NCBI RefSeq assembly: GCF_003096415.1 | Contig: NZ_QEKH01000042.1 | Span: 1-34,554 of the forward strand | Source of the DNA: Victivallis vadensis | GTDB taxonomy: Bacteria > Verrucomicrobiota > Lentisphaeria > Victivallales > Victivallaceae | DNA length: 34,554 nucleotides | Reading direction: 5' to 3' | Shown here: one piece after another, positions 25,528 to 33,309 of the stretch | Position numbering within the stretch: the stretch's first letter is position 1 | Layout of the letters: the number at the start of each line of letters is the position of its first letter | Program-made: the position numbers and the translations under genes | Notes under the pieces: model-generated | Told to the model about the DNA's origin: nothing | The model's database searches: none | The model's input: only the letters and a program-made list of their open reading frames with translations

Positions 25528-26789
25528 ATGATACAGGAATCATTGGTATGCAAAGCATACGAACTGGCAAAAGAGCGTTATCAGGCATTCGGCATTGATA
25601 CGGACAGCGTGGTGGAAAAATTATTTCAGATTCCGATATCGGTTCAGTGCTGGCAGGGCGACGATATCGGCGGCTATGAAAAACGCACCGGGGCATCCGG
25701 AGGCGGAATACTCACAACCGGCAATTATCCGGGCAAGGCCCGCACGGCGGACGAACTCCGACAGGATGTAGACCAGCTCCGGACGCTGGTCAGCGGCAAG
25801 TTCCGTTTTGCGCTTCATGCCATCTATCTGGAAAGCGAACAGCCGGTAGACCGGCGCGAAATCAGACCGGAGCATTTCGCCCGGTGGACTGCCTGGGCGA
25901 AGGACCGCGGTATCGGACTTGATTTCAATCCGACTTTTTTGCCCATCCGATGGCAGCGGACGGCTTTACTCTTTCATCCCCCGATGCGGAAGTCCGCAAA
26001 TTCTGGATTGACCATGCAAAAGCCTGCCGCACAATCTGTGACAGCTTCGGACGGGAATTCGGCACCCCTTGTGTCATGAATACCTGGATTCCCGATGGCT
26101 TCAAGGACATTCCGGTTGACCGCCGCGGCGCCCGCGCCCGTCTGAAAGATTCGCTGGATCAGATCTTCGCAATCGAATACTCCAGAAAAAATCTTCTGGA
26201 TTCCGTTGAATGCAAACTGTTCGGAATCGGGATGGAAAGCTGCACCGTCGGCAGTCATGAATTCTACATGAATTATGCCAAGGAACATAATCTCATGCTG
26301 ACCATCGACTCCGGGCATTTTCATCCGACGGAGCAGATCAGTGATAAAATCAGCTCGATCCTGCTCTTTTTCCCGGAGATGCTGCTCCATATCAGCCGTC
26401 CGATCCGCTGGGATTCCGACCATGTGGTTATTTTTGACGACGAGCTGCAGTATATTGCGAATGAAACCATCCGCAATGATGTATCCCGAATTCATATCGG
26501 AATGGATTACTTCGATGCGACGATCAATCGTCTGGCGGCATGGGCGATCGGTTACCGGAACATTCAGAAAGCGCTTTGCAAGGCGATGCTTGAACCCTTT
26601 GCGCAGCTGCGCGACATGGAAGTTTCGGGAGATTGCACCGGACGGCTTGCTGTTACGGAAGAACTCAAAGCTATGCCGTGGCAGGCGGTCTACGATTACT
26701 ACTGCCTGAAAAACAATGTTCCGGTCGGGAATGACATGCTCGCAGTCATCCGGGATTACGAACAGAATGTACAGCTGAAACGGGGGTAA
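25528..26789 (+). pseudogene. rhaA: L-rhamnose isomerase, frameshifted at a T6 tract
   Basis: Two overlapping frames join into one protein of about 420 residues. The first (from 25528, GAGGAAAC upstream) reads QCWQGDDIGGYE…GGGILTTGNYPGKA…FALHAIYLESEQPVDRREIRPEHF…GLDFNPTF. The second carries on as AHPMAADGFTLSSPDAEVRKFW…CVMNTWIPDGFKDIPVDR…KLFGIGMESCTVGSHEFYMNYAKEHNLMLTIDSGHFHPTE, with the metal-binding Glu/Asp/His residues of L-rhamnose isomerase (rhamnose to rhamnulose). Alignment needs seven T residues at 25935-25940; six are present. Everything else looks intact, so the loss is recent, a sequencing error, or a slippery site. It fits a cluster that releases deoxyhexoses. Confidence 0.85.
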
Positions 26790-27295
26790 TGATGCATAAA
26801 ATCAAAGTACAGAAACTGACGCATGAAAATTTTCACCGGTACGGGACATTTGCTCCGCTCATCGACCCGCTGGCGGAAGAAGCGGCAGGTTCCAAAGATG
26901 CGGAGACAGTTTTTTTCCGGGATCTGCTGCAGCAGGATCTGTCCGGATCTGCGCCGTCCTATTCGACTTGCCGCGTTCTGCCGCGTCCGTTGATCATCAC
27001 CGATGCGGAATACCATAATCACACCTGTGAAGCGGCGGTGCCGCTGGACGGCGATGCGATTCTCTGGTTTGCCCCGGCGACGGCAGACAATGTTTTCCGG
27101 GCAGACCGAGCCGAGGCTTTTTTGGTTCCGCGCGACACCGTTGTTTCGGTCCGTCCCGGAGTCTGGCATCATGCAGCCTATTCCCTGAATGATCAACCGC
27201 TGAATGTATTGATTGTCCTGCCGGAGCGCACGTATGCAAATGATGCTTTCAGCCTCAAGCTGGAGTTGGACAGTCAGGCGGAAATCGAACTTTGA
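26789..27295 (+). CDS. Ureidoglycolate lyase-family cupin protein
   Basis: 168 residues, overlapping the rhamnose isomerase stop (TAATGATG), so translation is coupled. The C-terminal part, AEAFLVPRDTVVSVRPGVWHHAAYSLNDQPLNVLIVLPERTYANDAFSLKL, matches the ureidoglycolate lyase (AllA, PF04115) cupin family: a beta-barrel with the RPGVWHHA and LPERTYANDA signatures. AllA proper splits ureidoglycolate in allantoin use, but nothing else from purine breakdown is here. Coupling to rhamnose isomerase suggests a sugar or sugar-acid related job, for instance on a keto-sugar. Either of two adjacent ATGs may start it. Confidence 0.78.
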   Translation: MMHKIKVQKLTHENFHRYGTFAPLIDPLAEEAAGSKDAETVFFRDLLQQDLSGSAPSYSTCRVLPRPLIITDAEYHNHTCEAAVPLDGDAILWFAPATADNVFRADRAEAFLVPRDTVVSVRPGVWHHAAYSLNDQPLNVLIVLPERTYANDAFSLKLELDSQAEIEL

Positions 27296-27306
27296 AAGGA
27301 ATATCC

Positions 27307-28281
27307 ATGAGAAAACTGATTTTTGAAAAATTTGCCGGCAACCCGGTTCTGACGGCTTCGCAGTTCCCTTCCGACATCATGTATGTGATGAATCCCGGAG
27401 CGATCAAGTTCAAGGGTGAATATCTGCTTCTCGCAGATGCGGCGACGACATCGACGCCCATTGTATTCTGGATAGCAAGAAGCCGTGACGGCATTCATTT
27501 TACGCCCGATCCGGAGCCGATAGCGTGGCCTGCCCACCGTTATCACGAAACCTGCGTGTTCGATATCCGCGTCACGGAAATGGAGGGGGTGTATTACCTG
27601 ATGTACTGCAGCATGACCGTTGAGCGCGGGGTTGCGCTCGGACTGGTCAAGACGACTGATTTCGTTCATTTTGAACGGATCCACCAGGCAGATGTTGGGT
27701 ATGAATTCCGCAACGGTGCGCTTTTTCCGGAAAAAATCAATGGCCGCTACGTCCGTTTTGACCGTCCTATGCCGAAAAATATTGAGGAACAGGCGGGAAT
27801 GTGCATTTCCTATTCCGATGACCTCATACACTGGGATCATACAACAGCCCTCATGCAGCCGCGTCAGGGGTGCTGGGATTCTCTCAAAATCGGTGCGGGA
27901 GCAGTTCCGATCAAGACCGAAGCCGGCTGGCTTGAAATCTATCACGGTGTGGACAACAGTTCCACCAATGACTACATCTACCGGCTTGGAACCGTACTGC
28001 TTGATCTCCATGATCCCTCTAAAATCATCGCCCGTGCCGAATTGCCGGTAATGTGGCCGGAGTATCAGTACGAGCTTTGCGGACGCTGTTCCAATGTGGT
28101 TTTTACCGCCAATGCCCTGGTCGAAGACGATGGAACAGTCCGGATGTATTATGGCTGTGCGGACACCTGCATCGGTCTCGCAACCGCCCGGCTGGATGAA
28201 CTCGTCGATTTTACCCTGCATGGAGAAAATACAAGAATCCGTACGTTTTTCCGTACCGAAAAAGAAACAGGCGCAAATTGA
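27307..28281 (+). CDS. GH130-family beta-mannoside phosphorylase-like protein, copy B
   Basis: 324 residues from ATG 27307 (AAAGGAAT upstream); frame opens at 27292 but lacks the ribosome-site spacing. Same motif set as copy A at 21933 (GNPVLTASQFPSDIMYVMNPGAIKF, CVFDIRVTEMEG, WDSLKIGAGAVPIKTEAGWLEIYHGVDNSS). The genes differ mostly at third codon positions, so the duplication is old or one copy came from a relative. Copy B has 11 bp to the preceding gene and is followed by a GH36-like gene, the reverse of the order around copy A. Why two near-identical phosphorylases are kept is unclear; perhaps different acceptors. Confidence 0.9.
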   Translation: MRKLIFEKFAGNPVLTASQFPSDIMYVMNPGAIKFKGEYLLLADAATTSTPIVFWIARSRDGIHFTPDPEPIAWPAHRYHETCVFDIRVTEMEGVYYLMYCSMTVERGVALGLVKTTDFVHFERIHQADVGYEFRNGALFPEKINGRYVRFDRPMPKNIEEQAGMCISYSDDLIHWDHTTALMQPRQGCWDSLKIGAGAVPIKTEAGWLEIYHGVDNSSTNDYIYRLGTVLLDLHDPSKIIARAELPVMWPEYQYELCGRCSNVVFTANALVEDDGTVRMYYGCADTCIGLATARLDELVDFTLHGENTRIRTFFRTEKETGAN

Positions 28282-28358
28282 AGACAGGCATTCGTCTTTC
28301 CGGAAAAGCGGAATGAGCGAAATGCCGGGCATCAGACACCTGCATCAGGAGCAAACAG

Positions 28359-29909
28359 ATGAAATTTTTATCAGACAAAGCTGATTCCATTACCCTTTAC
28401 AGTGAAACGGGGAAGATATCACAGTTTGATGGCGGAAAAGTCTCCTTTGCCAATGGGAAACTGGAGATTTCTGCGCAAACTGCCCCCCTCTGTTTTCTGA
28501 GAGTACGCTGGAATTGTCATTTGCCGCAGGGAACCCGTTTTTGCGGCGATGCGTGGGAACGCACATACGGCGATGCGCAATGGGGCGGGTTTGACCCGTC
28601 CCGGATGCAGCCCTGGTATTTTTTCGCCCGCTTTCCGGATGAAAAGGTCATCTGCTGCGGAGTCAAAGTGCGTACCGGCGCCTTTGCCGCATGGACAGCC
28701 GATCCGGAAGGAATAACGCTCTGGTGCGACTTGCGCAGCGGGGGACGCGGTGTTCTGCTGAACGGACGGACTCTGCTTGCAGCAGAAGTGGAAAGCGAAG
28801 TATATTCCGGAATAACCCCGTATGCCGCGGCAGGAAAATTCTGCCGGAAACTTTGTCCAGACCCCGTCTTTCCGTCTGCTCCGGTATACGGAAGCAACAA
28901 TTGGTATTACGCCTACGGAAACATTTCAGAACAGAGTGTTCTGGAAGACTGCCGCTGTCTTGCCGGTTTGACCGAAGGGCTTGACAACCGACCTTTCATG
29001 GTTATAGACGATGGCTGGCAGGTACTCCGGAAAGAGAACGCCCCGAACTATGGTCCCTGGCAGCGGGGCAACAGTTTTTTCCCAGATATGCCGGCGCTTG
29101 CAGCGAAAATGAAAAAGCATCATGTACGTCCCGGAATCTGGTACCGTCCGCTGTATCAGCATGATCCGTCGCTGAAACGGGAATTGTTTCTCCGTGAAAT
29201 GCCGGATACCCTGGATCCGTCGCATCCGGATGTACTGGAGATTGTCTCCGGTGATATTTCCCGTTTGCGGGAATGGGGTTTTGAGCTGATCAAACATGAT
29301 TTCACTACGTACGACATTACCGGGCGGTATGCCTTTGACATGCACCCGTGGCCGTGTGAGAACGGCTGGAACTTTTTTGACCGCAGCCGCACGACTGCCG
29401 AAATCATGACCGACCTGTTCCGTACCATCCGCAAAGCGGCAGGGGAAGTTCTGATCATGGGCTGCAATACAGTCGGTCATCTTGCGGCAGGATTGCAGGA
29501 ACTTTCACGCACGGGGGATGACACATCCGGCAGACGCTGGGACCGCACCCGCAAAATGGGGGTCAACACCGTTGCTTTCCGAGGCTGTCAGCACCGGACT
29601 TTTTTTGACATGGATGCCGACTGCATCGGAATGACCGGAGCCATCCCGTGGGAACTGAACCGGCAATGGGCAGAGCTGGTGGCAGCCAGCGGAAGTTCCA
29701 TGTTTATTTCTCCGGATCCCCGTATTCTGACTTCAACGGAAATCAACGAACTGCGGCGGCTTCTCGCCACGGCATCCCGCGGCAGGATCGATGCGGAACC
29801 TCTGGACTGGATGGAGAACACCTGTCCGCGGCACTGGCGCATTAGCGGACAGAATCGAACCTTTGACTGGCAGGAAGAAGACGGCGGCGAGCCGGACTTC
29901 CTGCCTTGA
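28359..29909 (+). CDS. GH36-like alpha-galactosidase-type hydrolase, copy B
   Basis: 516 residues, AGGAGCAAAC before the ATG. Nucleophile Asp314 in LIKHDFT, VIDDGWQ at 216-220, RPGIWYRPL, GCN ~369, and RTGDDTSGRRW with Asp387/388, as in copy A. The N-terminal domain starts with MKFLSDKADSITLYSETGKISQFDGG, a sequence also seen joined to a transposase at 17337. It should share the clan GH-D mechanism and act on alpha-galactosides or a related sugar. There is no signal peptide. The C-terminus (GGEPDFLP) matches copy A (GDEPDFLP). It is followed 27 bp later by the GH43-like gene. Confidence 0.85.
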   Translation: MKFLSDKADSITLYSETGKISQFDGGKVSFANGKLEISAQTAPLCFLRVRWNCHLPQGTRFCGDAWERTYGDAQWGGFDPSRMQPWYFFARFPDEKVICCGVKVRTGAFAAWTADPEGITLWCDLRSGGRGVLLNGRTLLAAEVESEVYSGITPYAAAGKFCRKLCPDPVFPSAPVYGSNNWYYAYGNISEQSVLEDCRCLAGLTEGLDNRPFMVIDDGWQVLRKENAPNYGPWQRGNSFFPDMPALAAKMKKHHVRPGIWYRPLYQHDPSLKRELFLREMPDTLDPSHPDVLEIVSGDISRLREWGFELIKHDFTTYDITGRYAFDMHPWPCENGWNFFDRSRTTAEIMTDLFRTIRKAAGEVLIMGCNTVGHLAAGLQELSRTGDDTSGRRWDRTRKMGVNTVAFRGCQHRTFFDMDADCIGMTGAIPWELNRQWAELVAASGSSMFISPDPRILTSTEINELRRLLATASRGRIDAEPLDWMENTCPRHWRISGQNRTFDWQEEDGGEPDFLP

Positions 29910-29936
29910 GATGAAGCCATGCACAGGAGATACAAT

Positions 29937-30989
29937 ATGAAAAAAACTTACAATTCAATCCGTCCCGGAGAAATGTGGCTTGACACAGCCGGAAAGCCGA
30001 TCCAGGCGCACATGCCGCGTCTGTTTTATGAGAACGGCGTCTATTACTGGTACGGACTCGATAAAAGCAGAACCAATGGGGATATGAAATACTGGCACTG
30101 GGGCGTTCGGTATTACCGCTCGGCTGATCTTTACAACTGGGAAGACATGGGGTCGCTTATCCCGCCGGATCTGTCAAGTCCCGATGCTGTCATGTCCCCC
30201 TCGAATATGCTGGACCGTCCTCACATCCTCCGGAATCCGTCTACGGGAAAATACGTCTGCTGGTTCGACGGCTGCCACAGTCAGCGTGCCACCGTGCTGA
30301 TCGCAGACACTTTTTCCGGTCCATACCGTGTAATCCGTCCATCTTTCAATCCTCTTGACATGCCGTTTGGCGATTTTGATCTGGTTCAGACGGATGACGG
30401 ACGCGGATTCTGTTATTTCAACCGGCCGCACAAGGAGCTGATCTGCGCTGATCTGACGGAAGATTATACCGGAGTTTCCGGCGTATATTCAACTCATTTC
30501 AAGCGTATTTCTCCTCCGTATGTACGCGAAGCCCCGGCTCATTTTGAGCGGAACGGGAAACATTATCTCATAACTTCCGGAACGACGAGTTTTTACCCTA
30601 ATCCGTCGGAAACGGCTGTCGCGGATTCGCCGCACGGTCCGTTTGAAGTAATCGGAGATCCGCATGTTTCGGATGCAAGCCGAACTTCGTTTCATTCTCA
30701 GATTTCGCAGGTATTCAAGCATCCCGGCAAACAGGATCTTTACATTGCTCTGGCGGATCGCTGGCTTCCGGAAGAGATGGATGAACCATATGAACACACG
30801 GAAATGCTGTTCAACGCCTGGTTCAATCCGGAATACACGCCGCATAATCCGGAACTGGAAGGCGGCATAGAAGCTTCCCTTGAAAAAAACATCAGTCTCG
30901 CCCGTTACGTATGGCTTCCTCTGCGGTTTGAGAACGATGTCCCGCGCATCGACTGGCTGGATGAATGGAAAATCGAAGATTACAAATAA
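29937..30989 (+). CDS. GH43-like glycoside hydrolase
   Basis: 350 residues from ATG 29937 with AGGAGATAC upstream. Five-bladed propeller look: SIRPGEMWLDTAGKPIQAHMPRLFYENGVYYWYGLDKSR, then YWHWGVRYYRSADLYNWEDMGSL, LDRPHILRNPSTGKYVCWFDG, FGDFDLVQTDDGRGFCYFN, REAPAHFERNGKHYLITSGTTSF (acidic residue in the E-A-P motif), and the tail WLPLRFENDVPRIDWLDEWKI. This resembles GH43 subfamilies acting on beta-galactosides or galactofuranosides, in which the IQAHG motif occurs; the usual first Asp is not obvious, so the exact sugar is open. Its own N-terminus is duplicated in the chimeric ORF at 25025. Confidence 0.8.
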   Translation: MKKTYNSIRPGEMWLDTAGKPIQAHMPRLFYENGVYYWYGLDKSRTNGDMKYWHWGVRYYRSADLYNWEDMGSLIPPDLSSPDAVMSPSNMLDRPHILRNPSTGKYVCWFDGCHSQRATVLIADTFSGPYRVIRPSFNPLDMPFGDFDLVQTDDGRGFCYFNRPHKELICADLTEDYTGVSGVYSTHFKRISPPYVREAPAHFERNGKHYLITSGTTSFYPNPSETAVADSPHGPFEVIGDPHVSDASRTSFHSQISQVFKHPGKQDLYIALADRWLPEEMDEPYEHTEMLFNAWFNPEYTPHNPELEGGIEASLEKNISLARYVWLPLRFENDVPRIDWLDEWKIEDYK

Positions 30990-31070
30990 CTCCGGGATTC
31001 GTTTTGCGTGGAAAAATCTGCTGTTTGATTTCTGTGCCGGCAGGTTTACAAGGGAAAGGATGAATGAGAT

Positions 31071-32144
31071 ATGATAGTGAATAAAAATGTGGTTCAGCGG
31101 CTTCAGAGACTTCTGGATCAGGCGGTGGAAAGCGGAAAAGAGTGCGGCTGTCAGCTGGCAGTCTATGAAAACGGCGAACTGGCAGCTGATCTCTGCGCAG
31201 GGTATACAACACCGGAGGGGACGCAGAAAGTAATGCCGGATACGCTTTTTCCGGTTTTCTCGGTGGGCAAGGGAATATTTTCCACGGCGACGCACCGTCT
31301 GGTCGAAAAAGGTGTGCTGACTTACTCCGCCCGGATCGGCGATCTGTGGCAGGAATTCGACTGCGCCGTAAAAGAATCGGTTCTGCTGTGGCACATTCTG
31401 ACTCACCGGGGCGCACTCTTTCATACTCCCGAATGGCAGACGTATGAGGAACTGGCGGACTGGCAGACGATGTGTTCCCGTATTGCCGCGATGCGTCCGG
31501 CATGGAAGCCCGGTACCCGTTGTCATTATCATCCGTACACCTTTGCCTGGCTTCTCGGAGAACCGCTCTCCCGTGCCGACGGCAGAAGTCTGCCACAGAT
31601 TCTGAAAGATGAAGTGATCGTGCCGCTGAAATTGGAAAAAGAGATGTACTTCGGACTGGATGACGATGCGGCTGTCCGTGTGGCTCCGGTGGATGCCTCG
31701 CAGGTTTCCTCCGTGGATGCGGTTGTGCGGAGTGTGGCGTCTCCGGTGATTCAGCGTGCATGCATTCCCTCATTCAACGGAATCATGTCCGCCCGTGCCA
31801 TTGCCCGGCATTATGCGGCGCTGGATGCGGAAGTCGATGGAGTGCTCCTGCTGAAACCGGAAACTGTCGCTCATGCAGCCATTACCCGGCGTGCGGCGGA
31901 CGACCCCGTGGATCCCGTTGACCGCTGGCCCCGCTTTGGACTGGGGTATGTAACCCATGGTTTTGAAAATGATCTTTCCGGCTTGATCGGGCACGGCGGA
32001 GCGATCGGTTCAGAGGGACTGCTTGACCGCCGCCGGCATCTCGCACTCGGATTCACAAAAAACAAGATTGATCCGAATCATCCGAATCATCCGCTGCGGG
32101 ACAGCATTGCAATGGAGCTGGGACTGCCGATCCGGCATTGGTAA
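31071..32144 (+). CDS. Serine hydrolase of the beta-lactamase (class C/esterase) family
   Basis: 357 residues. The serine-lysine pair is seen in FPVFSVGKGIF (Ser64-x2-Lys67), followed by a helix-rich middle with WHILTHRGAL, GTRCHYHPYTFAWLLGEPL where the Tyr of the Y-x-N/Y-x-x motif sits near 153, and LIGHGGAIGSEG supplying the third motif. In carbohydrate loci such proteins usually act as esterases rather than as antibiotic-hydrolysing lactamases. No signal peptide, so it is cytoplasmic and unlikely to protect against beta-lactams. GGGAAAGGATG precedes the start. It is 81 bp after the GH43-like gene and 22 bp before the alpha/beta hydrolase. Confidence 0.85.
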   Translation: MIVNKNVVQRLQRLLDQAVESGKECGCQLAVYENGELAADLCAGYTTPEGTQKVMPDTLFPVFSVGKGIFSTATHRLVEKGVLTYSARIGDLWQEFDCAVKESVLLWHILTHRGALFHTPEWQTYEELADWQTMCSRIAAMRPAWKPGTRCHYHPYTFAWLLGEPLSRADGRSLPQILKDEVIVPLKLEKEMYFGLDDDAAVRVAPVDASQVSSVDAVVRSVASPVIQRACIPSFNGIMSARAIARHYAALDAEVDGVLLLKPETVAHAAITRRAADDPVDPVDRWPRFGLGYVTHGFENDLSGLIGHGGAIGSEGLLDRRRHLALGFTKNKIDPNHPNHPLRDSIAMELGLPIRHW

Positions 32145-32166
32145 AAATATAATAAGGAAAAATGAA

Positions 32167-32973
32167 ATGATTCAAACGATTGAAATTGAGCCGTTTCTGC
32201 AGGAAGGCGGTGTGGAGTTCCGCAAAAATCGTCCGCCGGCGGTTTCATACCCTGCGGGAGAGGTCGCCGAATGGTATGGTTTCAAACGGCATAATTTTGA
32301 ATTGGCGGGACGCCGTGGATTCATTGTCGAGCCGCCGAATCCGGCGCCGGGACTGCCCTGGTGCTGGTGTCTGCAGTGGGCGGAGGCTTTTGTTCCGCGA
32401 ACCCCTGCGTTGAAACTGCTGGAACGGGGATTTCATCACGTTCATCTTGATGTGTTTGATACGCGAATGAATCCGGATGGTGTGGCGGTGCTGGAAACAT
32501 TTTACCGCTTGCTGCGCGGGTTGAACTTCCATCCGAAAGCCGCGCTGATCGGGATGAGTTACGGCGGACTTTTCAGCTTGCGCTGGGCAGCGGAACATCC
32601 TGAGACGGTCGGCGCGATCTATCTGGATGCTCCGGTCTGCGATCTCGCTTTCAGCAAACAGAAAACGGGGATGGCGGAAAATATGGCTGCCTACGGCGTC
32701 AGTTCGCCGGCGGAGCTGCGGGCACATCCGCTTTCGCCGCTGAACAACGTCCGTCCCATTGCGGAGGCGAAACTGCCGATTCTCTGTATCCGCAGCGGAC
32801 AGGATCAGACTGTATCGCCCCGGACGAACATTGATCTTTTCAGCCACAGACTTCAGGCGGCAGGCGGCGATATTACCATCATCCGCCGGGATTATTACGG
32901 ACATCATCCGCACGGATTGGACGATCCCCAGCCGCTGGCAGACTTCATCCTGCAATACTATCCGGCTCCCTGA
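32167..32973 (+). CDS. Alpha/beta hydrolase (putative esterase)
   Basis: 268 residues from ATG 32167 (AAGGAAAAATG upstream); the frame is open from 32023 but the upstream part overlaps the previous gene. Nucleophile elbow IGMSYGGL with Ser131, acid region LPILCIRSGQDQTVSP with Asp, and catalytic His in YYGHHPHGLDDP. WCWCLQWAEAF after the first strand would form the oxyanion region. The fold resembles dipeptidyl-peptidase/acetyl-xylan-esterase-type hydrolases. Being last in the carbohydrate operon, it may deacylate glycans or remove feruloyl or acetyl groups; the substrate cannot be read. Operon transcription seems to end after it, but only a weak GGGA-type stem (CCCTGAAAAGGG) is seen. Confidence 0.82.
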   Translation: MIQTIEIEPFLQEGGVEFRKNRPPAVSYPAGEVAEWYGFKRHNFELAGRRGFIVEPPNPAPGLPWCWCLQWAEAFVPRTPALKLLERGFHHVHLDVFDTRMNPDGVAVLETFYRLLRGLNFHPKAALIGMSYGGLFSLRWAAEHPETVGAIYLDAPVCDLAFSKQKTGMAENMAAYGVSSPAELRAHPLSPLNNVRPIAEAKLPILCIRSGQDQTVSPRTNIDLFSHRLQAAGGDITIIRRDYYGHHPHGLDDPQPLADFILQYYPAP

Positions 32974-33066
32974 AAAGGGAATGAAGACAGGCAAAGTCTG
33001 GAAAAATCAGAAGATAAAAACAGTATTTTACGCCGTGTGCAAGTTTTATTGGAAAAAAACGAAAAA

Positions 33067-33150
33067 GAGCATGCTTGGGCTATTAATAGCCGAAATATCG
33101 ATTAAGTTAGGTTAGCTGCAACCAACTTAGAAAGGTATTCAAGCATGCTC
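33067..33150 (+). promoter_or_regulatory. Inverted repeat enclosing a small palindrome and the start codon of a short ORF
   Basis: GAGCATGCTTG (33067-33077) and CAAGCATGCTC (33140-33150) are perfect 11-bp arms about 60 bp apart. Inside lies a 14-bp palindrome (33078-33091: GGCTATTAATAGCC) and an AAGTTAGGTT/AACCAACTT near-repeat. The right arm includes ATG 33145. It may be an IS end or a leader that controls the short ORF. Confidence 0.6.
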
Positions 33151-33309
33151 ACGGAAGACTATATCACCGAAGTGTATTGTTTCATAGACGAGGAAACGTA
33201 TTCAGAATGTGATCTCTGGCGGTGTCGGGCCTGTCTGCGGTCGGACCGGCCGTGTCCGCTGTTCTGCAGTGATGGAAATTCTGAAAAAACAGAAGAGAAT
33301 GTGGAATGA
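33145..33309 (+). CDS. Small Cys-rich protein coupled to the activase (possibly a chimeric remnant)
   Basis: 54 codons: MLTEDYITEVYCFIDEETYSECDLWRCRACLRSDRPCPLFC in outline, then an acidic tail. The first 16 residues look like the beginning of IS982-type transposases (xxTEIYCxxDDF); the rest carries five Cys residues in about 20 positions, which could bind a metal or cluster. Its TGA overlaps the ATG of the activase (AATGA), so the two are translationally coupled. It may be a real small partner of a radical enzyme (as in 4-hydroxyphenylacetate decarboxylase, whose small Fe-S subunit precedes the activase gene), or an IS start joined to the end of a lost gene. I lean to the remnant. Confidence 0.4.
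   Translation: MLTEDYITEVYCFIDEETYSECDLWRCRACLRSDRPCPLFCSDGNSEKTEENVE

Noticed and set aside
31071-32144. Beta-lactamase-fold gene as an antibiotic resistance gene
   Set aside because: No signal peptide, and its place in a carbohydrate operon points to an esterase-type role.
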